DNA of 12,214 nt, taken from NCBI GenBank assembly GCA_944324625.1, contig CALUWZ010000036.1:1-12214 (forward strand), read 5' to 3'. Below the pieces are notes generated by a model. It did not search any database and was not told where the DNA came from. It saw only the letters and a program-made list of their open reading frames with translations. Positions within the stretch are counted from its first letter, which is position 1; every line of letters starts with the position of its first letter. Of this stretch, positions 1 to 7,001 are shown in pieces. The translations under genes were made by a program, and so were the position numbers. Origin of the DNA: an uncultured Mailhella sp. Its GTDB lineage: Bacteria > Desulfobacterota > Desulfovibrionia > Desulfovibrionales > Desulfovibrionaceae.

Positions 1-377
1 AGAGGCGTGTCGCAGGAGGAAAAGGACAGGATATTCATTGCGGTATAGGCCTGACCGCCCATGGCGTATATGTCGGAAACGGCGTTGCAGGCGGCGGCCT
101 GTCCGAACAGTCTGGGATCATTGCCGAGGGGGGCGATGATGTCAAGGCTTTGGACCAAAGCATAATCGGGGGCGCAGGCAGGTTTGCCGGCCGCCGGCGA
201 ATCGTCTGTGTTTTGGGGCAGGGCCACAACAAAAGAGTCCTCATGGTGTCCGTTTTCGGAAAGAAGCCGTGAGGAATGCTGTTTCGGCAGGGCATGCAGC
301 AAGTTCTCCAGAACCTCCGGAGCTGTTTTGGCGCTTCAGCCCACATCAAGTGCTTTGCTCATAAGCGGGTAATACAT
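1..377 (-). CDS. selD: Selenide, water dikinase (selenophosphate synthetase) SelD, selenocysteine-containing, 3' part beyond the left edge
   Basis: SelD makes selenophosphate from selenide and ATP, the selenium donor for selenocysteine synthesis. Reading from the ATG at 377-375, codon 14 (338-336) is TGA in the context G-U-S-A-K, with Lys17 three residues on; this matches the catalytic Cys/Sec-x-x-Lys motif of the family. The frame then stays open to the window edge (125 residues visible of a usual ~340). It shows family hallmarks: D47 in a DSFVVAL stretch, D79 in SLDIIAP, and FGQAAACNAVSDIYAMGG with D102, the expected ATP/Mg-binding aspartates and glycine-rich segment. Compared with E. coli SelD as I recall it, about 15 extra residues lie between D47 and D79. 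The start is chosen for its AAAGG ribosome site, 8 bp after the stop of the upstream Sel1-repeat gene, so the two are probably co-translated. The TGA makes this frame invisible to ordinary gene calling. Identity is firm; Sec insertion itself is inferred. Confidence 0.9.
297..325 (-). promoter_or_regulatory. Putative bacterial SECIS element in selD
   Basis: Directly after the in-frame TGA (338-336) the minus-strand RNA can fold into a hairpin. It has a 4-bp lower stem (322-325 with 297-300), a five-base bulge on the 5' side beginning with U, a 6-bp upper stem with one G-U pair (311-316 with 301-306), and the tetraloop UGGA at 310-307. Loop G residues, a 5' bulge, and about 25 nt between UGA and loop fit the known bacterial SECIS pattern recognised by SelB. 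This is read from base pairing by eye; no energy calculation was made. Confidence 0.75.
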
Positions 378-385
378 GGCAGCCT

Positions 386-1897
386 TTATTTTTCTTTCAT
401 TTTATTGGAAAGTTTCTGCTGAAGCTGGATAAGGATTTCCCGTGCCTGCGTATCGTTTTGGTCGGCGGCTTTCTGCAGCCAGTATTCGGCTTTTCGGTAG
501 TCCTGAAATTCCGTTTTCAGCAGATAGAAAATGCCTAAATCGTACTGGGCGTCCACAAGGCCGAAGGATGCCGCGTTTTCATACAGAATTCTTGCCTGCG
601 CAAGGTTTTGGGGCACTCCCTTGCCCTGTCTGTACAGGCCGGCAAGAAGATATTGGGCAGTGGGATGTCTTTGTTCCGCGGCCTTGGTATACCATGCCGC
701 AGCCAAGGTTTCGTTTTTGGGCACAAGTATGCCGTTTTCGTATAAAAGGCCTACCTGCAGCTGGGACGGGGCATAGCCGAGATGGGCGGATTTGCGGTAA
801 AGCTGAACGGCCTGTCCCATGTCTTTCTGAAAGCCGACTCCTTTTTCGTACATGGTTGCAAGCTCAAACATGGAGGGCGCATGGTCTTTGGCGGCAGCTT
901 CCCTGAAGGCGTAAATGGCATGTTTCAGCGCATCGTCGCCCTGACCGAATTTTCCTTTGTAATATAAAAGGCCCAAATGGTATTTTCCGTCGATATTGCC
1001 GTAGTCCGAGGCCTGCTTGTAATAATTGGCGGCACGCATGATGTTGTATCGCGGCGAATCAGCCTCGTACATTCTGCCAAGTTCCAGCATGGCAAGGGTG
1101 CTGCCTCTTCTGGCGTTTTCTTCCATGAGGCTGAAAGCCCTCTCAATGTTTTTGTGACCGCCCGTTCCGTTGAAATAGGCGCGTGCCAAAAGGATTTTTG
1201 CGTCTTCGTCATCGTTTTTGGCTTTTTCTTCCAGCTCTTCCAGCTTAATGGCCGTAAGGGCTTCATCCGTGGCGGAAAACTGCGGATTGCCCGTTTTTAA
1301 AATTTCTTCGTCCGTGAGTTCCGTTTCCCTGTTCGGTTCGGCGTCGTTGATCTGGGTTTTGGCCGCAACGATTTTCAGCTTCTGCAAGTCGGAAAGCTGA
1401 GTGAAATAGGGATTTTTCAGCTCGCTGAATTTTACCTCGGGCACGGCATGGTAGGTGGATGAGCCGAGGACTGTGCTTTTGAGCACGTTTAAATTTCTGT
1501 TGTGGTTTTGGGTGCTTTCCAAAATCAGTTTGTTGAGCTCGTCCAAGGGAATATTCTGCAGCAGAACGGGGTCCTTGGCGATTTCGTTGATCATGGGCAG
1601 ATAGGGGCTGTTGATTTTTCCCGCAACGGGAGCTTTGTAGGAAAAAAAGGTGCTTTCCTGCGTATAGCTCGGTGCCTGACGGACAATGGTGGGCGGCTCC
1701 AAGGAATTTTTGTTCTGCAGAATGGCGAGAATATCCTCGGGAATGGTGGCATTCTGCGGATTTTCCTTGTACAGTTCCAAATATTCGAGGCTGACGGCAT
1801 TGTCTTTGTCAAAGGGCGCAAAAGGGATTTCCTCCGCACTGCAGGGAAAAGTCAGCGCAGAGGCGAAAAAAAGCGACAGAAAAAAAATGTGCGTCAT
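386..1897 (-). CDS. Secreted Sel1-repeat (TPR-like) protein
   Basis: A 503-residue protein with a clear N-terminal signal peptide: a hydrophobic stretch at residues 4-17 and a probable cleavage after C-S-A at residue 21. It is therefore probably periplasmic. Residues ~30-230 have no recognised domain and are rich in Asn, Glu and Lys. From about residue 235 to the C-terminus there are about seven Sel1-like repeats of ~36 residues, each with a pattern like A-x-x-x-L-G-x-x-Y-x-x-G followed by A-x-x-W/Y-x-x-K-A-A. Sel1 repeats make protein-binding solenoids; no enzymatic residues are visible. Despite the name, the repeat has no link with selenium. selD starts 8 bp after its stop, suggesting one transcript. 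Upstream there is only a weak minus-strand promoter candidate (TTGAAA at 1953-1948, 17-base spacer, TAAAGA at 1930-1925). Binding partner unknown. Confidence 0.85.
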   Translation of the reverse strand: MTHIFFLSLFFASALTFPCSAEEIPFAPFDKDNAVSLEYLELYKENPQNATIPEDILAILQNKNSLEPPTIVRQAPSYTQESTFFSYKAPVAGKINSPYLPMINEIAKDPVLLQNIPLDELNKLILESTQNHNRNLNVLKSTVLGSSTYHAVPEVKFSELKNPYFTQLSDLQKLKIVAAKTQINDAEPNRETELTDEEILKTGNPQFSATDEALTAIKLEELEEKAKNDDEDAKILLARAYFNGTGGHKNIERAFSLMEENARRGSTLAMLELGRMYEADSPRYNIMRAANYYKQASDYGNIDGKYHLGLLYYKGKFGQGDDALKHAIYAFREAAAKDHAPSMFELATMYEKGVGFQKDMGQAVQLYRKSAHLGYAPSQLQVGLLYENGILVPKNETLAAAWYTKAAEQRHPTAQYLLAGLYRQGKGVPQNLAQARILYENAASFGLVDAQYDLGIFYLLKTEFQDYRKAEYWLQKAADQNDTQAREILIQLQQKLSNKMKEK

Positions 1898-1988
1898 ACT
1901 GTTCTCACTGTGGTTAATGTATTTTCTTTACCGTTATTTTCAGGCTTTTTCAAGTTTTTAAATTAATTAAAAATTCCCGTACCGCATA

Positions 1989-2017
1989 TTGACAGGCAGG
2001 AAAACTTTGTCTTTAAT
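1989..2017 (+). promoter_or_regulatory. Sigma-70 promoter for the glycosyltransferase-like gene
   Basis: A perfect TTGACA -35 box at 1989-1994 is followed after 17 bases by TTTAAT at 2012-2017 (5 of 6 to consensus). The gene starts at 2044 behind AGGATAAGGT. The AT-rich run just upstream (1956-1974) could act as an UP-like element. The rest of the 146-bp divergent spacer 1898-2043 shows nothing else clear. Confidence 0.75.
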
Positions 2018-2043
2018 AATTTAAGCACTTTTTAGGATAAGGT

Positions 2044-3111
2044 ATGGCCATACTTTTTTTAAGCACGCGGCAGATATTGCACAATCAGTCGAAAAATTTA
2101 CTGGTTTCGCTGAAATCAAAAGATTTTCCGTTTTGTTTTGCCTGCCCCGAAAATTCCCTCAATGCAGGCTTTGCCAGCGCCCGTGCCCTTGCGTTTTCGG
2201 AACTGCCCGAAAACGGTTTCATGCGTTTTTTGGCCGTGAAAAAATATGTGCGGCAAAACGGCGTGACGCATATTCATGCTTTTGACGAAAATGCCCTGAA
2301 ACTTGCCCGTCGGGTGAAACTGTTCGTGCCGGGCCTGCAAATAGTCGGGGACTGGCATGACAGGGTTATGAACGGCGCAGAAATGAACATAAAAAAATAT
2401 CCGTATCTGCAGGCTTTTGCCAAAGGCAGGTTTGATGTGTTTTTCTGTTCTTCTCCCGAGCTTTTCCAGTATCTCGGAAGAACATGCGGCGGACAGGAAA
2501 GGCTCGGCCTGCTGCCTTTTGTGCCCGAATTTTCGGCGGCGTCTTCCCGTTTGGAAAAAGATCCGCAGGTATTTGGCTTTTTTCTTCATTCCTACTGCGA
2601 GAATGACCGTGATCTGCCCCTTGTCCTTCAGGCCGTGCAGAAAGTTCTGCAGGAGCCGTGCGGGCGAAAGCTGTGCTTTTTCCTCTGTGCCGAAAAAACC
2701 GAATGCGTGGCGCAGATTCTCGGCTTGGCGCAGGAATACGGCATTGAGGACAGAATAGTCTGTGCTGACAAAAGCTTTTTTTCCGTTTTTTATCCGCTCT
2801 GCGACAGCGTGCTCTGCGCCTCATCCGACGGAGAAGGGGATTATTCCATGATTTACAGGGCATGGCATGACGGAAAAATGCTCATTGCCTCCGATCTTGG
2901 CGTGCACACCAAGTTTGTTTTGTCCGATTCCATGGACTGCGCGCTTTTGTATCCTCGCGACGATGCGGCATCCCTTGCCAAATGCATGCAGAAAATCCTG
3001 TCCGACGGGGTGCTCTGCAGACAGCTTGCGGCAGGAGGGAAAGAAAAAGCAGGCCAAAATCTTGCCGAAATTCTGGCAGAAGAATATCTTAAAAAATTAA
3101 ATTTGTCCTGA
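2044..3111 (+). CDS. Glycosyltransferase-like protein (GT-B / family 4 type), atypical
   Basis: A 355-residue protein without signal peptide or membrane segment, so probably cytoplasmic. The C-terminal third has the shape of a family 4 glycosyltransferase nucleotide-sugar site: S-S-D-G-E-G-D-Y-S-M at about 260-270, then G-K-M-L-I-A-S-D-L-G-V-H-T, then L-L-Y-P-R-D-D-A-A-S-L-A. These match the usual EGFGLPVLEAMACG / PVIASDVGG / LVPPGDPEALA blocks. The N-terminal half carries a possible acceptor-domain segment with H-I-H-A-F-D and D-W-H-D-R. The second Glu of the usual E-x7-E pair appears to be Arg, so catalysis may be altered or lost. It has its own promoter and stands alone, with no cell-wall or polysaccharide genes beside it. 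The start is supported by AGGA six bases upstream. Fold assignment is likely; donor and acceptor are unknown. Confidence 0.65.
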   Translation: MAILFLSTRQILHNQSKNLLVSLKSKDFPFCFACPENSLNAGFASARALAFSELPENGFMRFLAVKKYVRQNGVTHIHAFDENALKLARRVKLFVPGLQIVGDWHDRVMNGAEMNIKKYPYLQAFAKGRFDVFFCSSPELFQYLGRTCGGQERLGLLPFVPEFSAASSRLEKDPQVFGFFLHSYCENDRDLPLVLQAVQKVLQEPCGRKLCFFLCAEKTECVAQILGLAQEYGIEDRIVCADKSFFSVFYPLCDSVLCASSDGEGDYSMIYRAWHDGKMLIASDLGVHTKFVLSDSMDCALLYPRDDAASLAKCMQKILSDGVLCRQLAAGGKEKAGQNLAEILAEEYLKKLNLS

Positions 3112-3113
3112 GA

Positions 3114-3128
3114 TTCCGCCCTGCGGAA
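3114..3128 (+). terminator. Short hairpin after the glycosyltransferase-like gene, weak terminator candidate
   Basis: Three bases after the stop, TTCCGC and GCGGAA form a 6-bp stem with a 3-base loop. The nearest T-run (3142-3146) is 13 bases away, which is poor for a rho-independent terminator. Confidence 0.3.
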
Positions 3129-3202
3129 CACGGCACATGCTTTTTGACGGCGTTTCATGAAAATCGTCTTAATTAATTCGAAATGAAGCTTGTTTTCTTT
3201 AT

Positions 3203-3231
3203 TTGCAATTAAAATGATTTTTGTGTATACT
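3203..3231 (+). promoter_or_regulatory. Promoter for the glnH-glnP-mutL unit
   Basis: TTGCAA at 3203-3208 (4 of 6 to the -35 consensus), a 17-base spacer and TATACT at 3226-3231 (5 of 6). The transcript would start near 3238, and glnH begins at 3286 behind the strong ribosome site AAGGAG at 3275-3280. The spacer 3112-3285 also contains the small palindrome TTTCATGAAA (3151-3160), with no assigned role. No clear sigma-54 element was found. Confidence 0.6.
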
Positions 3232-3285
3232 TTTTTCCGTCAGACAGGGGCTTTTCTTGTTTGCATTTTACCATAAGGAGTTGCC

Positions 3286-4032
3286 ATGAAACGCATTACT
3301 AAAATTTTGGGCGCATTTGCGCTTGTGCTCGGCCTGAGCTTTTCTGCCAGTGCCGCAGAACTTATCGTAGCTCATGATACCAATTTCAAACCTTTTGAAT
3401 TCCGTGACGAAAGCGGCAATTACACCGGTTTTGACATTGAGCTCTGGCAGGAACTTGCAAAGCGCGCAAACCTTCAATATAAATTTCAGCCCATGGATTT
3501 TAACGGCATTATCCCTGCCCTGCAGACCAAAAACGTGGACGCTGCCATTGCGGGCATTACCATTTCTCCCGAACGCGTAGCCGTTGTTGACTTCACCAAG
3601 CCATATTACAACACCGGCCTTATGATTGCCGTCCGCACGGAAGATGCCCAAAAAGTAAAAAGCCTTGACGATCTTGCAGGCAAAGTCATTGCAACCAAAA
3701 CAGCGACTTCTTCCGCCGAATACCTCCGCACCACCTTTACCAAAGCCAAGGAAGTAAAGCTGTTCCCCAACAACGACGGTCTTTTGTTTGAACTTATGGC
3801 AGGCGGCGTGGATGCGGTATTCTTTGACGAAACCATTCTTCAGGACCTTGCCAAAGCTTCCAACGGCGCAGTTAAAGTCGTAGGCCCTCTTTATCAGGGT
3901 CAATCCTACGGCATTGCGTTCCCCAAAGGCAGCGACTTGGTGGAAAAAGTGAATGCAGCTCTTGACTCCATGGTTCAGGACGGTTCCTACAAAGCTCTTT
4001 ACATGAAATGGTTTGGCTCCGAACCTAAATAA
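3286..4032 (+). CDS. glnH: Periplasmic glutamine / polar amino acid-binding protein, GlnH-like
   Basis: The solute receptor of an ABC importer. It is 248 residues, the same length as E. coli GlnH, with a signal peptide ending A-S-A-A near residue 23. Long stretches resemble E. coli Gln[50 protein letters not shown], and the terminal K-W-F-G-S-E-P-K. The equivalents of the ligand residues Asp10, Thr70, Arg75, Lys115 and Asp157 (mature E. coli numbering, from memory) are present. Gly119 appears to be Ser and His156 Phe, so glutamine specificity should not be taken for granted; another polar amino acid is possible. The gene starts behind a strong AAGGAG site under its own promoter and is followed by the permease glnP after a hairpin. 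High expression relative to the permease is expected. Confidence 0.88.
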   Translation: MKRITKILGAFALVLGLSFSASAAELIVAHDTNFKPFEFRDESGNYTGFDIELWQELAKRANLQYKFQPMDFNGIIPALQTKNVDAAIAGITISPERVAVVDFTKPYYNTGLMIAVRTEDAQKVKSLDDLAGKVIATKTATSSAEYLRTTFTKAKEVKLFPNNDGLLFELMAGGVDAVFFDETILQDLAKASNGAVKVVGPLYQGQSYGIAFPKGSDLVEKVNAALDSMVQDGSYKALYMKWFGSEPK

Positions 4033-4045
4033 ATAACAATTTATT

Positions 4046-4083
4046 CAAGTCTGCGGTTTTTCTCGTGAAACTCCGCAGACTTG
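4046..4083 (+). terminator. Intercistronic hairpin between glnH and glnP (partial terminator or mRNA stabiliser)
   Basis: A perfect 11-bp inverted repeat (4046-4056 and 4073-4083) with a 16-base loop begins 13 bases after the glnH stop and is followed by GGATTTTT. It has the form of a weak terminator. Such elements after binding-protein genes commonly reduce read-through to the permease or protect the upstream mRNA end; that role is inferred. glnP has no obvious promoter of its own after it, so read-through is likely. Confidence 0.75.
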
Positions 4084-4102
4084 GATTTTTAACAAGGTAC
4101 GT

Positions 4103-4777
4103 ATGGCTTTTGAATTTCAACCTCAGGTAATGATTGAATCCTTTCCGCTTTTAATCGGCGGACTGAAATATACCATTTTAATTACCATTGCCGGTTTGGC
4201 ATTGGGGCTTGTGTTCGGCATTGTCACGGGTCTTGTGAACTGCGGGCACAATAAATTTTTAAAGTGCATTGCCACTGCTTATATTGAAACCATACGCGGA
4301 ACGCCGCTCATTGTGCAGGTTATGTTTTTATATTTCGGCCTTCCGCTTGCTTTAGGTATGCGTATTCCTCCTGTCACGGCAGGAATTATTGCCATCGGCA
4401 TCAATGCCGGGGCGTATATTGCGGAAATTGTGCGCGGTGCCATTATTTCCATTCATCACGGTCAGGAAGAGGCTGCCCGCTCCACGGGCCTCAACAAGTT
4501 CCAAACCATGCTTTATGTTATCTGGCCGCAGGCTTTCAGACGCATGATACCGCCGCTCGGCAACCAGTTTATTATTTCATTGAAGGATACTTCCCTGCTT
4601 GTTGTTATCGGCGTTGCGGAACTGACCCGCAGAGGGCAGGAAATTATTTCCATTAACTTCAAGGCCTTTGAAATCTGGCTTGCCGTTGCCGTGCTTTATC
4701 TTTGTCTGACGCTGAGCCTTTCTTATCTTCTGCGCATCATGGAAAAGCGCATGAATGCCAAAATTATGAAGCAATAA
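4103..4777 (+). CDS. glnP: Glutamine-type ABC transporter permease, GlnP-like
   Basis: The inner-membrane channel of a polar amino acid importer. It has 224 residues with several hydrophobic segments (about 15-40, 60-80, 85-105 and 190-212) in the usual His/Glu/Gln permease order. The ATPase-docking EAA loop is clear: E-E-A-A-R-S-T-G-L-N-K-F-Q, then W-P-Q-A-F-R-R-M-I-P-P-L-G-N, followed by the family block I-S-L-K-D-T-S-L-L. The early segment I-R-G-T-P-L-I-V-Q is also typical. The start follows AAGG with a 5-base spacing. It pairs with GlnH upstream. The expected ATPase gene glnQ is not downstream; mutL starts 16 bp after the stop. The ATPase must be encoded elsewhere or shared with another transporter. 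Confidence 0.9.
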   Translation: MAFEFQPQVMIESFPLLIGGLKYTILITIAGLALGLVFGIVTGLVNCGHNKFLKCIATAYIETIRGTPLIVQVMFLYFGLPLALGMRIPPVTAGIIAIGINAGAYIAEIVRGAIISIHHGQEEAARSTGLNKFQTMLYVIWPQAFRRMIPPLGNQFIISLKDTSLLVVIGVAELTRRGQEIISINFKAFEIWLAVAVLYLCLTLSLSYLLRIMEKRMNAKIMKQ

Positions 4778-4793
4778 CAAAACAGACAGAATC

Positions 4794-6956
4794 ATGCAAA
4801 GAGCGAAAATTCATCTTCTGCCTTCGGAACTTCGCAACCAAATCGCAGCAGGCGAGGTTGTGGAACGGCCTGCCAGCGTGGTTAAGGAATTGGCGGAAAA
4901 CGCTCTTGACGCCAAAGCCACGGAAATTGCCGTGCGCATGGAAGACGGCGGCCAAAGTCTGATTTCCGTGCAGGACAACGGTATCGGCATACCCTGCGAA
5001 GAGCTTGAACTTGCCGTGACGCGGCATGCCACAAGCAAACTGCAGACCGCGGCGGATCTGTCCAATATTCTTTCTTACGGGTTCAGAGGCGAGGCATTGC
5101 CGAGCATTGCCTCTGTTTCCCGTTTCCGCATTGTTTCAAAAACAAAGGATGACGATACTGCCCATGAGCTTGCCGTAAATTTCGGCGACATCAAAGATCA
5201 TGCGCCCGCAAGCCTTCGGCAGGGCACGCTTGTTGAAGTCAGGGATTTGTTTTTCAATATTCCCGCCCGCCTGAAATTTTTGAAAAATCCTGCCACGGAG
5301 CTCAAGCGCGCCGCAGAGCTGTTTGTGCGCCTTGCCTTGGCGGCAGACGGCGTGAGCATGCGCTTTGAGGCGGGAAACCGCACCGTGCATGAGTTTTTCA
5401 GCCATGAAGACAGCAAGGCAAAACTTGCAAAAATATGGTCTTCTTCCATTATTGACGAACTTATGCCCGTGAAAACCGAGGCGCACGGCATGAAAATCCG
5501 CGGGTATCTGTCCAATCCCCGTTCCGTTCAGCCGCGGGCGGACAGAATGTTTTTATATGTGAACGGCAGAGCCGTCAGTGACAAACTGCTGTTAAAAGCA
5601 GTGCGCCAAGCCTATGCGGGGAAAATCACCACCCGCGATTATCCCCAGTGCCTGCTCTTTTTGGAAATTAATCCGCAGGAAGTGGATGTCAACGTGCACC
5701 CTGCCAAAAGCGAAGTGCGTTTTCGGGACGAAAAGGCTGTTTTTTCGCTTATGGCAAGGGCTGTGGAAAATACCCTGTCTTCCTGCTCTTCCTATTTCAG
5801 CGTCAGGGATCTGCAGAACGGACCGCAGACAGATTTTGAGGACGGCAGGCAGGAAAATCCTGTTTCTGTTCAGGCTAAATTCGGTGATTTGTATCAGGAA
5901 CCGATACAGCCGAAGCCGCAGGGTTTTTGGGGCAATGCGGACAGGGAAACAAGGCTGTCCTTTGCCCGTGAAGACAAAACAGGCGTCAGCGAAGACGTTG
6001 TCGAATATTTTAAGGGCGGCAGCCAGAACGCGGACAGTCTGCTGTCTGCCGCAGGGCTGACAGAAAAATCTGCAGAAAAAAATTCCGAAGATTTTCTTTC
6101 AGGCAGGAATCAGCCTGCCGAATGCTTTTTTCCTTTCGGTTCTGCAAGGTCTGCCGATGTTTGTACCGAAACGCCGGCAGTGCTTGGCAGGCAGGCGAAG
6201 GATTTCGGCGTTTCCGAAAAATTATCGGACAGTCGGGATTTTGTACGGGACGCCGCTCACTGCATGCGTGAACCTGCACAGGCCATTGAACCGCTCGGAA
6301 GCCAAAAAACGAAAACTGCGCTTGTTTATGGGGATAATTGCGCCAAAGCAGCCGTTGTGGGCGCAGATCCGACAGCCGAAACGGCGCGGCAGGCTCAGCT
6401 GCCCTGCGGACTGGAATATCTCGGACAGGTGGCGGAAACCTATCTTATTCTGAAAAAAGACGGGAATACGCTTCTGCTGCTTGATCAGCATGCCGTGCAT
6501 GAACGTATTTTGTATGAGGAAACCAAAAGCGGCACAGCACAAAGCCAGCCGCTTTTATGCGCCTTGGAGCTGCCCCTGCATGCCGCGGAAGTTCTGCGTT
6601 TTGCCGAAGTCGGGGAAATTCTGCACAGACTTGGTTTTGAAATTTCCGAAACGGTTAAGGCAGGGCAGACCATACTTGAAATTACTGCCATTCCCATGCG
6701 GTATGACAGGGTGACGGCCATGGGCTTTTTAAAAGAAATTTTGGCTGAAAAAATGGACGATTTGGACAGCGTATGGGTGCGCCATGCCTGCAAATCCGCC
6801 ATAAAAGCCAATACTCCTCTGGACAGGGCGGCTGCGGTCAAACTTATCCTGCAGTGGCTGAATACTTCCGAGCCCGACAACTGTCCCCACGGCAGGCCCT
6901 GCGCGGTGCATTTTGATGTCTTGGATTTGGAAAAACTGTTCAAGCGCAAGTTTTAA
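4794..6956 (+). CDS. mutL: DNA mismatch repair protein MutL, endonuclease type
   Basis: A matchmaker of methyl-independent mismatch repair that works with MutS and the sliding clamp. It is 720 residues. The N-terminal GHKL ATPase is complete: I-A-A-G-E-V-V-E-R-P-A-S-V-V-K-E with catalytic Glu32, Asn36, D61-N-G-I-G65 and G96-F-R-G-E-A-L. A hydrophilic, poorly conserved linker spans about 335-540. The C-terminal domain has D564-Q-H-A-x-x-E570-x4-E575, A-C-K-S-A-I-K-A at 665-672 and C697-P-H-G-R-P. This is the metal-binding set of nicking MutL proteins, absent from E. coli MutL. It ends in K-L-F-K-R-K-F. The start lies 16 bp after glnP with a poor ribosome site, suggesting translational coupling. 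mutS is not in the window. Coupling mutL to a transporter operon is unusual. Confidence 0.97.
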   Translation: MQRAKIHLLPSELRNQIAAGEVVERPASVVKELAENALDAKATEIAVRMEDGGQSLISVQDNGIGIPCEELELAVTRHATSKLQTAADLSNILSYGFRGEALPSIASVSRFRIVSKTKDDDTAHELAVNFGDIKDHAPASLRQGTLVEVRDLFFNIPARLKFLKNPATELKRAAELFVRLALAADGVSMRFEAGNRTVHEFFSHEDSKAKLAKIWSSSIIDELMPVKTEAHGMKIRGYLSNPRSVQPRADRMFLYVNGRAVSDKLLLKAVRQAYAGKITTRDYPQCLLFLEINPQEVDVNVHPAKSEVRFRDEKAVFSLMARAVENTLSSCSSYFSVRDLQNGPQTDFEDGRQENPVSVQAKFGDLYQEPIQPKPQGFWGNADRETRLSFAREDKTGVSEDVVEYFKGGSQNADSLLSAAGLTEKSAEKNSEDFLSGRNQPAECFFPFGSARSADVCTETPAVLGRQAKDFGVSEKLSDSRDFVRDAAHCMREPAQAIEPLGSQKTKTALVYGDNCAKAAVVGADPTAETARQAQLPCGLEYLGQVAETYLILKKDGNTLLLLDQHAVHERILYEETKSGTAQSQPLLCALELPLHAAEVLRFAEVGEILHRLGFEISETVKAGQTILEITAIPMRYDRVTAMGFLKEILAEKMDDLDSVWVRHACKSAIKANTPLDRAAAVKLILQWLNTSEPDNCPHGRPCAVHFDVLDLEKLFKRKF

Positions 6957-6963
6957 ACGAGAA

Positions 6964-6997
6964 AAAATCCCTGTACGGCAATTCTGACAGGGATTTT
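6964..6997. terminator. Bidirectional rho-independent terminator between mutL and a convergent minus-strand ORF
   Basis: An 11-bp perfect stem (6964-6974 with 6987-6997) and a 12-base loop begin 7 bases after the mutL stop. On the plus strand it is followed by CTGTTT; on the minus strand it ends in six T residues. The minus-strand orientation is the stronger one and lies 4 bases after the stop of the broken ORF at 7002, so it probably serves both. Confidence 0.85.
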
Positions 6998-7001
6998 CTG
7001 T

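Noticed and set aside
336..338. TGA in selD as a nonsense mutation (pseudogene)
   Set aside because: It sits exactly at the catalytic Cys/Sec position with Lys three residues on, the frame stays intact afterwards, and a SECIS-like hairpin follows.
35..349. Minus-strand open frame of 104 codons near the left edge
   Set aside because: It overlaps selD in another frame; the SelD frame with the recoded TGA has clear family motifs and this one has none.
1956..1975. AT-rich palindromic run resembling one at 3168-3178, considered as a repeat or attachment site
   Set aside because: The shared core is only TTAATTAATT-like low-complexity sequence, which is expected in AT-rich intergenic DNA.
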